A DNA stretch of 64,000 nucleotides from Sphaerimonospora sp050942215 (lineage in GTDB: Bacteria; Actinomycetota; Actinomycetes; Streptosporangiales; Streptosporangiaceae), in NCBI RefSeq assembly GCF_050942215.1, contig NZ_CP192056.1, positions 2,666,001 to 2,730,000 on the forward strand. The letters are read 5' to 3'. Position 1 is the stretch's first letter, and each line of letters opens with the position of its first letter. The notes beneath the pieces were generated by a model that did not search any database, had not been told where the DNA came from, and worked only from the letters and a program-made list of their open reading frames with translations. This document shows, in pieces, positions 18,822 to 27,504 of this stretch. The position numbers were made by a program, and so were the translations under genes.

Positions 18822-20429
18822 TCAGCCATGGACGGGCCGCCCGTCGACGAACGTCATCCGCACCCGAGTCGTCCAGATGTCGTCGGGTTCCAGGGCGAAG
18901 GGGTCCCGGTCGAGCACCACGAGATCGGCGGGCCGTCCCCGCTCGATCGCCCCGGCCGGTGAGCGGTTCAGCCAGGCAGAGCCCGCCGTGTAGGCGGTCA
19001 TGACCGTTCTGAGGTCGATGCGCTGACCGGGCAGGAACGGGATCCGCGCGGTGGGGTAGGAGGCGTGCACCGATCCGCCCGGTTCTGTGCGGTTGACCGC
19101 GACGTGCATGCCCTGGAGCGGGTCGGCCGACGACACCGGCCAGTCGGAGCCGGCCGCCAGGCGGGCGCCGTGCCGTACGAGATCGGCGAAGGGATACTGC
19201 CACGACGAGCGCTCCTCGCCGAGGTAGGGGATGCACAGCTCGTCCATCTGGGCGTGGTGCGTGGCCCACAGCGGCTGCAGGTTCGCGGTCACGCCGAGCG
19301 CGGCGAAGCGCGGCACGTCCCGCGGGGTGATGATCTGCAGGTGGGCGACGTGGTGGCGGTTGCCTGGATCGGTTCCGGTCAGGGCGTCCAGGGCCTCCCG
19401 TACGGCACGCTCGCCGATGGCGTGGAAGTGGACCTGGAACCCCTGGGCGTCGAGTTCTTTGACGTACACCTTGAGCTGTTCCGGATCCACATACGACAGA
19501 CCGGTCCCGCCGCAGCGGCAGTAGGGCTCGATGACGGCGGCGGTGAAGTTCTCCGCGATGCCGTCCTGCATGATCTTCACAGCGCCGGCCCGGAACCGCT
19601 CCAGCCCCTCGGCCGCGGCGCGCCGCTCGGCCAGGTCGGAGACCTGCTCGGCGCCGCGGGCGCGGTCCCACCAGAGCGCGCCGATCACGCGCGCGACGAG
19701 CCGGCCGGACGAGGCGGCCGCGAGGTACGCGGGCAGCTGGTCGTCCGATCCGGCGTACGATCCCACGATCGCGTCCTGCCAGCCGGTGATGCCCAGGGAG
19801 AACAGGTGCGACTGCGCGTCGAGCAGGGCGGCCACCAGGTCGCCGGGGGTCGGGCGCGGGGTGAGCAGGCCGACCAGGTCCATCGCGCCCTCGTGCAGCA
19901 CACCGCTGGGCGTGCCGTCGGGGTCCCGCTCGATGCGGCCGTCAGCGGGGTCGGGGGTGTCCCGGGTGATCCCGGCCAGCTCCAGCGCCCGGCCGTTGAC
20001 CCAGGCGGCGTGGTGGTCGCGCTGGATCAGGTACGCGGGACGGTCGAGGAAGTCGAGCTGGGACCGGTGGGGGAGACCACCCGGGAAGGCCGACATGTCC
20101 CACCCGCCGCCATTGATCCATGCCTTGTGTGGATTTTTCGCGGCATAGTCGGCCACGGTGGCCAGGTAGACGTCGAGGCCGTACACCTCGGACAGGTCGC
20201 ACCCGGCCCGCTCCAGCCCGGCCTGCACGGGGTGCGTGTGCGCGTCGGTGAAACCCGGGACGAGCAGGCCGCCGTCCAGGTCCACCGGCTCCGCCCGGGG
20301 CGAGAGCCGTACGAGATCGGCCTCGGCGCCCACGGCGGCGATGACGCCGTCGCGGACGAGCACGGCCTCGGCGAAACCGTCCGGCGTGAACGCGCGGCCG
20401 CCGCGGAACAGCAGCGTGTCTGAGCTCAC
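18822..20429 (-). CDS. Metal-dependent amidohydrolase, YtcJ-like
   Basis: A 535-aa amidohydrolase-3 family protein. It has the metal-binding HTH motif (PGFTDAHTHPVQAG, about residues 60-73), KIMQDG, FHAIGERAVREA and the late Asp in AAGSDWPVSS, in the order typical of YtcJ-like enzymes that hydrolyse N-acyl or amide substrates. The substrate cannot be predicted. GTG 20429 is preceded by GGAAGG. The gene follows the FAD oxidoreductase by 14 bp, so the two are probably an operon for catabolism of an amine or N-acylated compound. The frame continues open upstream across the oxidoreductase gene but encodes nothing recognisable there. Confidence 0.88.
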   Translation of the reverse strand: MSSDTLLFRGGRAFTPDGFAEAVLVRDGVIAAVGAEADLVRLSPRAEPVDLDGGLLVPGFTDAHTHPVQAGLERAGCDLSEVYGLDVYLATVADYAAKNPHKAWINGGGWDMSAFPGGLPHRSQLDFLDRPAYLIQRDHHAAWVNGRALELAGITRDTPDPADGRIERDPDGTPSGVLHEGAMDLVGLLTPRPTPGDLVAALLDAQSHLFSLGITGWQDAIVGSYAGSDDQLPAYLAAASSGRLVARVIGALWWDRARGAEQVSDLAERRAAAEGLERFRAGAVKIMQDGIAENFTAAVIEPYCRCGGTGLSYVDPEQLKVYVKELDAQGFQVHFHAIGERAVREALDALTGTDPGNRHHVAHLQIITPRDVPRFAALGVTANLQPLWATHHAQMDELCIPYLGEERSSWQYPFADLVRHGARLAAGSDWPVSSADPLQGMHVAVNRTEPGGSVHASYPTARIPFLPGQRIDLRTVMTAYTAGSAWLNRSPAGAIERGRPADLVVLDRDPFALEPDDIWTTRVRMTFVDGRPVHG

Positions 20430-20443
20430 GAGGTGCCTTCCGC

Positions 20444-21841
20444 TCAGTGACCGGTGATGAGGTCGGCGATCTTGGCGAGTGCCGAGGTCCGTTCGGCCCC
20501 CCGGTTCTCGCGGGCGTCGGCCAGCCGGTAGAGGCGGTACATCGAGTGCACGCCGAGCCAGCGCAGCGGTTCCGGCTCCCAGGACCGGACCCGCCGGTCC
20601 ACCCACGGCAGCACGCTCAGCTCGCTCTCGCGGCGCAGCACCAGGTCCCGGAGCGTACGGCCGGCCAGGTTGGCGGTGGTCACGCCGTGCCCGGTGTAGC
20701 CGCCCGCCCAGCCGAGGCCGGTCGTCAGGTCCAGGTGGACCGTGGAGCACCAGTCGCGTGGCACGCCGAGCACACCCGACCAGGCATGCGCCACCCGGGA
20801 TCCGGCCACGGCCGGGAAGAACGAGATGAGCAGGTGCCACAGCGCGTCGATCGTCCCGGCCGGGGTGTGCCCGCGGTCGTCGATCCTCGACCCGTAGAGG
20901 TACGGCTTGCCGCGGCCGCCGAAGGCGATCCGGTCGTCGGCCGTCCGCTGGGCGTACATGTAGTAGTGCGCCATGTCGCCGAGCAGCTCGCGGCCGTCCC
21001 AGCCGATCTCCGCCCACACGTCCTCGGGCAGCGGCTCGGTCACGATCATCGAGCTGTTCATCGGCAGCCAGTCTCGGTGGTGGCCGCGGAGGCTCGCGGT
21101 GAAGCCCTCGGTGCAGCGCAGCACGTACGTCGCGGTCACCGTGCCGCGCGGGGTGACGGCACGGCCACGGGAGATCTCCGTGACCGGGGTCTGCTCGTAG
21201 ACCTCCACCCCGAGGTTCCGTACGACCCGGGCCAGGCCGCGGGCGAGTTTCGCCGGCTGGATCCGCGCGCAGTGCGGGCTCCAGGTGGCCCCGGTGGCGC
21301 CGGAGACCCGCACCCGGGAGGCCATCTCGCTCCTGGTGAGCAGGCGGACGTCCGCCTCGGTCCACCCCCACCGCCGCTGATATTTCAGCTCCTCGCGCAG
21401 CCGGACGTCCTGTGCCATGCTTCTCGCGACGGTGAACAGGCCGCCCTTGACGATGTCGGCCTCGATGCCCTCCGCGTCGGCGACCCGGATGACCTCGTCG
21501 ATCGTCTCGAGCATGACCCGCTGGAGCCGCTTGGCCGCGTCCGGGCTGTGCGTCTTCGCGTACCGCTCCGGCGACCCGGCGAGCGCCCCGGTCAGCCACC
21601 CCCCGTTGCGGCCGGAGGCGCCGAACCCGGCGAACTCCTTCTCCAGGACGACGATCCGCAGGTGGGGCTCGGCCTTCTTGAGGTAGTAGGCGGTCCACAG
21701 GCCGGTATACCCGGCGCCGACGATCGCCACGTCGGCCTGGAGGTCGCCGTCGAGCGGCTCTCCGGACTCGGGGACTCCGATCGAGCGGTACCAGAAGGAC
21801 ACCTCGCCGTTGGCGAAGCCCGGCGACAGCGGAGCACTCAT
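20444..21841 (-). CDS. FAD-dependent oxidoreductase, DadA/PuuB-like
   Basis: A 465-aa D-amino-acid-oxidase-fold flavoprotein. It has an N-terminal dinucleotide-binding motif VAIVGAGYTGLWTAYYLKK (about residues 39-57), the GFGASGRNGGWL segment characteristic of gamma-glutamylputrescine-oxidase-like enzymes, and a late GYTGHGVTTANLAGR FAD-contact motif. It probably oxidises a secondary or primary amine. I use ATG 21841 (MSAPLSPGF); an ATG at 21850 is also possible, and neither has a strong Shine-Dalgarno sequence. It is the first gene of a two-gene operon with the amidohydrolase. Confidence 0.85.
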   Translation of the reverse strand: MSAPLSPGFANGEVSFWYRSIGVPESGEPLDGDLQADVAIVGAGYTGLWTAYYLKKAEPHLRIVVLEKEFAGFGASGRNGGWLTGALAGSPERYAKTHSPDAAKRLQRVMLETIDEVIRVADAEGIEADIVKGGLFTVARSMAQDVRLREELKYQRRWGWTEADVRLLTRSEMASRVRVSGATGATWSPHCARIQPAKLARGLARVVRNLGVEVYEQTPVTEISRGRAVTPRGTVTATYVLRCTEGFTASLRGHHRDWLPMNSSMIVTEPLPEDVWAEIGWDGRELLGDMAHYYMYAQRTADDRIAFGGRGKPYLYGSRIDDRGHTPAGTIDALWHLLISFFPAVAGSRVAHAWSGVLGVPRDWCSTVHLDLTTGLGWAGGYTGHGVTTANLAGRTLRDLVLRRESELSVLPWVDRRVRSWEPEPLRWLGVHSMYRLYRLADARENRGAERTSALAKIADLITGH

Positions 21842-22207
21842 GCCGCACATCCCGTTGTATCCGCGTCAGCCACACCAAGCCGCAACCGAAGCCGTCGGTA
21901 AATCAAATCTTTCATAGGGATAACGGTAGTCGTACGGAGATGCGAACCGGCTTCGGCTCGCAGTACGGCACGCGACGCCCGACAGGCCGGACCCGCCGCA
22001 GGCCGTCCACGCCGCGGAAGCGGTCGATCACCGATGGGGATGCCGGCGGGGCCGGAGAGCCGCCGGACACGACGGCCGCCGGGTCGCCCGGCGCCGCCGC
22101 TCTCGGTGGCCTGAACGTTTCACCCTCTCTCGGATCACGCTCGCGGCCTCCAGCAGCCCTGATGCCGGTGAGGGCAGGGGTGCGCGAGCGCCGTCGGCGG
22201 CGAAGCG

Positions 22208-22237
22208 TTGACCCGGCGATCCGCTGGACCGTAGCGT
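22208..22237 (+). promoter_or_regulatory. Sigma70-like promoter of the pectate lyase gene
   Basis: TTGACC (22208-22213) and TAGCGT (22232-22237) are separated by 18 bp. Transcription would begin near 22244, about 100 nt before the TTG start codon and just upstream of an inverted repeat. Confidence 0.45.
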
Positions 22238-22254
22238 GATGCGCGGTGTTCCTG

Positions 22255-22281
22255 TTCGTGGATGTCGTTCACATTCACGAA
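22255..22281. promoter_or_regulatory. Candidate operator (inverted repeat) of the pectate lyase gene
   Basis: TTCGTG (22255-22260) and CACGAA (22276-22281) form a perfect inverted repeat with a 15-bp centre. It lies about +11 to +37 relative to the predicted transcription start, a good place for a roadblock repressor. The cognate regulator is unknown. Confidence 0.4.
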
Positions 22282-22347
22282 ATGGCTGATGGGACCAGGA
22301 GGCACCCCACGGTCAGGTGGTCCTGCACGACTACAAGGAGCTCGGCT

Positions 22348-23994
22348 TTGAGAACCAGAACGAGAACGGGCGTCGGCGCCGTCGGCCTCCTGGCCGGGGT
22401 CACCGCCATGGCCGGCGTCGTGGCCACCCCCGGAACGGCGCAGGCCGCGATCGGCTGCCAGGTCGCGTATGCGGTGTCCGCGCAGTGGCCCGGTGGCTTC
22501 ACGGCGAACATCGACCTCACCAACCTCGGCGACCCGCTCACCTCCTGGACGGTCAGCTGGTCGTTCGCCGCCGGCCAGAGCGTGAGCCAGGGCTGGAACG
22601 CCGACTACACCCAGAGCGGCAGCGCCGTACGGGCGTCCAACGTGAGCTGGAACGGCAACCTGGGCACCAACGCCACGACCACGTTCGGCTTCAACGGCAC
22701 CTGGAACGACAGCAGCAATCCGGTCCCGGCCGGCTTCGCGGTCAACGGCGTCTCCTGCACCGGCGGCGTCACCCCGACCCCCACGCCGACGCCGACCCCC
22801 ACGCCGACGCCGACCCCCACACCGACGCCGACCCCCACACCGACGCCGACCCCCACACCGACGCCAACGCCGACGCCGACCCCCACACCCACGCCCACGC
22901 CGTCGACCGGCACGCTGTACGTGTCGCCGAACGGCAGCGCGAACGCGGCCGGAACCCAGTCGGACCCGACCACGCTCGCCTCCGCGATCACCCGTGTCGC
23001 TCCCGGCGGGACGATCTACCTGCGTGGCGGGACCTACAACTTCGCGCAGACGATCACCATCGCGCCGGGTAACAACGGCACGTCGAGCGCACGCAAGAAA
23101 CTGTTCGCCTACCCCGGCGAGACGCCGATCCTGAACTTCTCGGCCCAGAGCGAGGACTCGGCGAACCGCGGGCTCGCCGTGAACGGTTCGTACTGGCACG
23201 TCAACGGCATCATCGTGCAGCGTGCCGGGGACAACGGCATCTTCGTCGGCGGCAGCGGCAACATCATCGAGCGCACGGTGACGCGGTTCAACCGCGACAC
23301 CGGGCTGCAGATCTCGCGGATCTCCTCCAACACCCCGCGCGATCAGTGGCCGTCGAACAACCTCATCCTCAGCGCTGAGTCGCACGACAACGCCGACTCC
23401 GACGGAGAGGACGCCGACGGCTTCGCCGCGAAGCTCACCGTCGGCTCCGGCAACGTCTTCCGCTACGCGGTGTCCCACAACAACATCGACGACGGCTGGG
23501 ACCTCTACACGAAGTCGGAGACGGGAGCCATCGGCCCGGTCACCATCGAGGACTCGCTGTCCTACGGCAACGGCACGCTCAGCGACGGCAGCCAGGCGGG
23601 CAACGGCGACCGCAACGGCTACAAGCTCGGCGGCGAGGACATTCCGGTCAATCACGTCATCCGGCGCAGCATCGCGTACCGCAACGGCAAGCACGGGTTC
23701 ACCTACAACCGCAACCCCGGCACGATGACGATCTCGGACAACGTCAGCATCGACAACACCCAGCGCAACTTCTCGTTCGACGGCGGCACCTCGGTGTTCC
23801 GCGGCAACGTGTCCTGCCGCAGCGGCAGCAGTGGCACCAATGACAGGACCATCGGTGACGTCGACGGTTCGAACCAGTTCTGGCTCGGCTCGAACGGTTC
23901 CCGCTGCTCCTCCTACACCGGCGCGCTCAACTGGTCCTTCGCGACGGACGGCCGCCTCGTCGTGACCTTCGGCGGCAGGACCGTGACGCCGTAA
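22348..23994 (+). CDS. Secreted CBM2 - PL9 pectate lyase
   Basis: A 548-aa secreted enzyme predicted to cleave pectate by beta-elimination. Signal peptide about residues 1-32 (Arg-rich start, hydrophobic core, AQA cleavage site), then a cellulose-binding CBM2 module (about 33-140; WPGGFTANIDLTN, QGWNADYTQSG), a (TP)n linker of about 46 residues, and a right-handed beta-helix PL9 domain. The calcium-site segment DADGFAAKL and the DDGWDLYTK and IGPVTIEDS motifs match PL9 lyases. TTG 22348 lies 7 bp after AAGGAG; upstream in-frame starts lack a ribosome binding site and would spoil the signal peptide. The module architecture suggests attack on pectin within cellulosic plant walls. Confidence 0.92.
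   Translation: MRTRTRTGVGAVGLLAGVTAMAGVVATPGTAQAAIGCQVAYAVSAQWPGGFTANIDLTNLGDPLTSWTVSWSFAAGQSVSQGWNADYTQSGSAVRASNVSWNGNLGTNATTTFGFNGTWNDSSNPVPAGFAVNGVSCTGGVTPTPTPTPTPTPTPTPTPTPTPTPTPTPTPTPTPTPTPTPTPTPSTGTLYVSPNGSANAAGTQSDPTTLASAITRVAPGGTIYLRGGTYNFAQTITIAPGNNGTSSARKKLFAYPGETPILNFSAQSEDSANRGLAVNGSYWHVNGIIVQRAGDNGIFVGGSGNIIERTVTRFNRDTGLQISRISSNTPRDQWPSNNLILSAESHDNADSDGEDADGFAAKLTVGSGNVFRYAVSHNNIDDGWDLYTKSETGAIGPVTIEDSLSYGNGTLSDGSQAGNGDRNGYKLGGEDIPVNHVIRRSIAYRNGKHGFTYNRNPGTMTISDNVSIDNTQRNFSFDGGTSVFRGNVSCRSGSSGTNDRTIGDVDGSNQFWLGSNGSRCSSYTGALNWSFATDGRLVVTFGGRTVTP
22770..22902 (+). repeat. Thr-Pro linker repeat
   Basis: A run of ACGCCGACCCCC-like hexamer repeats encodes alternating Thr-Pro between the CBM2 and PL9 domains. 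Such linkers are common in secreted actinobacterial glycan-active enzymes and vary in copy number by slippage. Confidence 0.9.
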
Positions 23995-24031
23995 CCCGGC
24001 CGGAGCCGCCTGGCTCCCATCCGGTTCGACG

Positions 24032-24067
24032 GGTCCGGGCCGGTACCTCTCCCTACCGGCCCGGACC
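24032..24067. terminator. Bidirectional terminator, pectate lyase / pgl
   Basis: GGTCCGGGCCGGTA (24032-24045) pairs perfectly with TACCGGCCCGGACC (24054-24067) around an 8-nt loop. This 14-bp GC-rich stem lies between convergent genes (stops at 23994 and 24145). Confidence 0.8.
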
Positions 24068-24144
24068 GGACGACGGGTCGCCGGGCCGTCGCCCGCCGAG
24101 GCGGCGGCCCGGTCCATGCCCCGGCACCGTGCACCGCGACAGGA

Positions 24145-24921
24145 TCAGGGGGAGGCGATGCGGCCGAGGGACGGAGGGATCTTCGCGGCGGCGGCGCGGT
24201 CCAGCAGGAACAGCGTGCGCTGCCACCCACGCGCCCCGGCGGCCGGCACCTGGAACGGCCCGGCCTCCGACAGCGCCAGATGTACAGCCTGGGCCTTCTC
24301 CGCGCCCGCCGCGACGATCCACACCTCCCGGGCGGCCTTGATCGCCGGGAACGTCAGCGACAGCCGGGTCGGCGGCGGCTTGGGGGAGTTGTGCACCGCC
24401 ACGACCGGCCGCTCCTCCTCGTACAGGGCCGGCTGGCCGGGGAACAGCGAGGCGACATGGGCGTCCGGTCCCATGCCGAGCAGGAGCACGTCGAAGGACG
24501 GCACCGCGCCGTGGTCTCCCGGTCTGGCCGCCCCGGCGAGCTCGGCCGCGTAGGCCTCCGCCGCCTCCTCGGCGGTCATCCCGGAGTCGGGGCCCGGCAT
24601 GATGTGGATCCGGTCCGGATCCACGTCGACATGGTCGAGCAGGGCGGTGCGCGCCCCGGTCTCGTTGCGTTCCGGGTCGCCGTCGGGCAGGAAGCGCTCG
24701 TCGCCCCACCAGACGTCGAGCGCCCGCCAGTCGATCGCGTCGCGGGCGGCTGTTCCTGCCACCGCGGCGAGCGTCGCGATGCCGACGCTGCCGCCCGTCA
24801 GCACCAGGTGGGCAGACCCCTGCGCGGCCTGGACGTCGACCAGCCGGGTGATCAGGCGGGCGGCCACGGCCTGGGCCAGCACCCCGGCGTCGCGGTGGAC
24901 GATGACTGTGGGTACGCTCAC
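24145..24921 (-). CDS. pgl: 6-phosphogluconolactonase
   Basis: A 258-aa enzyme hydrolysing 6-phosphoglucono-lactone in the oxidative pentose phosphate pathway. Family motifs: LTGGSVGI (about 42-49), DVWWGDERFLP (about 69-79), LLLGMGPDAHVASLFPG and the late FPAIKAAREVWIVAAGAEKA. The start is GTG 24921, 19 bp after the opcA stop. It is the last gene of the tkt-tal-pgi-zwf-opcA-pgl operon and meets the convergent pectate lyase gene across a strong hairpin. Confidence 0.95.
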   Translation of the reverse strand: MSVPTVIVHRDAGVLAQAVAARLITRLVDVQAAQGSAHLVLTGGSVGIATLAAVAGTAARDAIDWRALDVWWGDERFLPDGDPERNETGARTALLDHVDVDPDRIHIMPGPDSGMTAEEAAEAYAAELAGAARPGDHGAVPSFDVLLLGMGPDAHVASLFPGQPALYEEERPVVAVHNSPKPPPTRLSLTFPAIKAAREVWIVAAGAEKAQAVHLALSEAGPFQVPAAGARGWQRTLFLLDRAAAAKIPPSLGRIASP

Positions 24922-24940
24922 GGTCTTTCCGGACTTTCTG

Positions 24941-25861
24941 CTAGCGGGCGGACTTCGTCAGCTGCGCCAGGCGCTGGATGGCCGAGGCGTAGACCTCGTC
25001 GGGGTCGAGCCGCCGCAGCTCCTCGGCGAGCAGTTCGGAGGCGGGCCGCCGGGCCAGCGCGACCCGCCGGTCCGGATGTCCGGGACGCGACAGCGTGGCC
25101 AGCCGGGCGTCCGTCCTGGTCACCACGAGCTCGCCACCGCCCTCGATGGCCAGCCGCACCCCGGTGAGGCCGGGCCCGGGGGAGTCGGCCACGCCGATCG
25201 GCGCGGCCAGGCGGTCCGACAGCCACGCGGCCAGCAGCGGCGCGCTGGGGTTGCCGGAGGCCCCCTCCACCACGCCGTGCTCGATCTTCCCGATCGGCTG
25301 GTCGAACGCCGCCGCCAGCAGGCTGCGCCACGGCGTCAGCCGGGTCCAGGCCATGTCGGTGTCCCCGGGGACGTACACGTCCGCCCGGCCGCTGATCGCC
25401 GCGACCGTGTCCCGGGCCGCCTGCGCGTCGGTGATCCGCCGGCCGGCGAGGCGGCCGATCGGGTCCGTGGCCGGCACCGCCGGGCCCTGGCAGGGCCACC
25501 AGGCCACGACGGGCGTGTCCGGGAGCAGCAGCGGGGTTATCACCGAGTGGGCGTGATCGGTCAGCTCGCCGTACAACCGCAGCAGCACGACCTCGCCCGG
25601 CGCCGACTCGCCGACCCGGATCTCCGCGTCGAGCCGGTTGTGCTCCCTCGGGCTGCGGTTGATGACCACCAGGATGCGCGAGGGGTGCTCACGGGCGGCG
25701 TCCGTCGCCGCGCGCACCGCGTCGTACTGCCCGGCCTCGTCCACGACGGCGACCAGCGTCAGCACCATGCCGACCGCCGGCGCGCCCATCTGGTGCCGCA
25801 GCCGGGTCAGCGTCGAGGAGATCTTCGACGCGGTGGTCTCGGTCAGGTTGAACGTCGTCAC
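24941..25861 (-). CDS. opcA: Glucose-6-phosphate dehydrogenase assembly protein OpcA
   Basis: A 306-aa protein required in cyanobacteria, and by inference in actinobacteria, for active oligomeric or redox-tuned glucose-6-phosphate dehydrogenase. Family features include the N-terminal TTFNLTETTASKISSTL, RILVVINRSP, VVAWWPCQGP and a C-terminal Arg/Leu-rich helix. Its ATG overlaps the zwf stop by 4 bp (ATGA), so the two partners are translationally coupled, in line with a joint function. Confidence 0.94.
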   Translation of the reverse strand: MTTFNLTETTASKISSTLTRLRHQMGAPAVGMVLTLVAVVDEAGQYDAVRAATDAAREHPSRILVVINRSPREHNRLDAEIRVGESAPGEVVLLRLYGELTDHAHSVITPLLLPDTPVVAWWPCQGPAVPATDPIGRLAGRRITDAQAARDTVAAISGRADVYVPGDTDMAWTRLTPWRSLLAAAFDQPIGKIEHGVVEGASGNPSAPLLAAWLSDRLAAPIGVADSPGPGLTGVRLAIEGGGELVVTRTDARLATLSRPGHPDRRVALARRPASELLAEELRRLDPDEVYASAIQRLAQLTKSAR

Positions 25862-27504
25862 AATCGTCTCCAGGCTCGCCCGTCCCTGGCGAGCATCTCG
25901 TCGGCGGAGGCGGGACCCCAGGTGCCCGCCGGGTAGCCCTCCGGCCTGCCCTGCGACGCCCAGAACTCCTCGATCGGATCCATGATCGTCCAGGAGAGCT
26001 CCACCTCCCGCTGGTGCGGGAACAGCGGCGGATCGCCGATGAGCACGTCGAGGAGCAGCCGCTCGTACGCCTCCGGAGACGACTCCATGAACGACTCGCC
26101 GTACGCGAAGTCCATGAGGACGTCCCTGACCTCCATGGCCGTGCCCGGCACCTTGGAGCCGAAGCGCACCGTGATGCCCTCATCCGGCTGGACCCGGATG
26201 ACCAGCGCGTTCTGCCCGAGGATCTCCGTGTCGGTCTTGCTGAACGGCAGGTGCGGCGCCCGCTGGAAGACGACGGCGACCTCCGTCATCCGGCCGCTGA
26301 GCCGCTTGCCGGTCCGCAGGTAGAACGGCACCCCGGCCCAGCGGCGGTTGGCGACCTCGAGGCGGACGGCGGCGTAGGTCTCGGTGGTCGAGTCCGCCGG
26401 GATGCCGTCCTCCTCCAGGTAGCCCACGACGGGTTCGCCGCCCTGCCAGCCGCGGGTGTACTGGCCGCGTGCCGTGCCGGTGGCGAGGTCGGTGGGCAGC
26501 TGGACCGCGCTCAGCACCTTCTCCTTCTCGCGGCGCAGCGAGTCGGCGTCGAAGAAGGTCGGGTCCTCCATGGCGACCAGCGCCAGCAACTGGAGCAGGT
26601 GGTTCTGGATCACGTCGCGGGCGGCGCCGATGCCGTCGTAGTAGCCCGCCCGGCCGCCGATGCCGATGTCCTCCGCCATCGTGATCTGGATGTGGTCGAC
26701 GTAGCGGCGATTCCAGATCGGCTCGTAGAGGGTGTTGGCGAACCGCAGGGCCAGGATGTTCTGGACCGTCTCCTTGCCCAGGTAGTGGTCGATCCGGAAG
26801 ACGGACTCCTCCGGGAACACCGCGTTGGTCAGCGCGTTCAGCTCGCGTGCGCTCTTCAGGTCGTGCCCGAAGGGCTTCTCCACGACGACCCGTTGCCAGG
26901 ACCCGCTCGGGCCCTGCGCGAGGTTCGTCCGCTTGAGCTGCTCGATCACGACGGGGAAGTACTTCGGCGGCACCGACAGGTAGAACGCGTAGTTGCCGCC
27001 GGTGCCCCGGGTCTCGTCGATCTCCTTGAGCATCATCGCCAGCACGTCGAACGCGCCGTCGTCGTCGAAGGTGCCGGGGCAGAAGTGGATGCCCTCGCTG
27101 ATCTGTTTCCAGACCTCCTCGCGGAACGGCGTGCGCGCGTACTCCTTGACCGCTTCGTGGGTGACCTGCGCGAAGTCCTCGTGCGCCCAGTCACGCCGGG
27201 CGAAGCCGACCAGGGAGAAGCCCGGGGGCAGCAGCCCCCGGTTGCCCAGGTCGTAGATCGCCGGCAGCAGCTTGCGCTTGGCCAGGTCGCCGGTCACGCC
27301 GAACAGCACGAGCACGCACGGCTCGGCCACCCGCGGCAGCCGCCGGTCGCGCGGGTCGCGCAGCGGGTTGACGGCGACCACCTGCTCGGAGGCCGGCTGC
27401 GTCGCGGCCTGGGCAGCCGCCTGCGTCACCGTTTCCGCGGCGGTCCCGTTCGCGTCGGCGGCGGCCGGCGCCGCTTCCTCCGTCCGCGTCTGTTGTTCTG
27501 TCAT
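25858..27504 (-). CDS. zwf: Glucose-6-phosphate 1-dehydrogenase
   Basis: A 548-aa enzyme that opens the oxidative pentose phosphate pathway and makes NADPH. Coenzyme motif FGVTGDLAKRKLLPA (about 69-83), VVVEKPFGHDL, and the catalytic RIDHYLGKE segment are present. About 45 N-terminal residues rich in Ala, Thr, Gln and Glu precede the conserved NPLRDPRDRRLPR start and make the protein longer than usual; this tail is probably disordered. The ATG overlaps the pgi stop by 4 bp and the stop overlaps the opcA start. Confidence 0.96.
   Translation of the reverse strand: MTEQQTRTEEAAPAAADANGTAAETVTQAAAQAATQPASEQVVAVNPLRDPRDRRLPRVAEPCVLVLFGVTGDLAKRKLLPAIYDLGNRGLLPPGFSLVGFARRDWAHEDFAQVTHEAVKEYARTPFREEVWKQISEGIHFCPGTFDDDGAFDVLAMMLKEIDETRGTGGNYAFYLSVPPKYFPVVIEQLKRTNLAQGPSGSWQRVVVEKPFGHDLKSARELNALTNAVFPEESVFRIDHYLGKETVQNILALRFANTLYEPIWNRRYVDHIQITMAEDIGIGGRAGYYDGIGAARDVIQNHLLQLLALVAMEDPTFFDADSLRREKEKVLSAVQLPTDLATGTARGQYTRGWQGGEPVVGYLEEDGIPADSTTETYAAVRLEVANRRWAGVPFYLRTGKRLSGRMTEVAVVFQRAPHLPFSKTDTEILGQNALVIRVQPDEGITVRFGSKVPGTAMEVRDVLMDFAYGESFMESSPEAYERLLLDVLIGDPPLFPHQREVELSWTIMDPIEEFWASQGRPEGYPAGTWGPASADEMLARDGRAWRRL

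Larger units (their letters stand above)
21842..22347. other. Divergent intergenic region upstream of the pectate lyase
   Basis: About 500 bp with no convincing gene. It holds the promoter/operator region of the pectate lyase gene at 22208-22281; apart from that I see nothing distinctive. Confidence 0.6.

Noticed and set aside
20430..21878. Fusion of the amidohydrolase with an upstream domain through an open frame to 21878
   Set aside because: The upstream part is an out-of-frame reading of the FAD oxidoreductase gene. GTG 20429 has a ribosome binding site and the usual family N-terminus.
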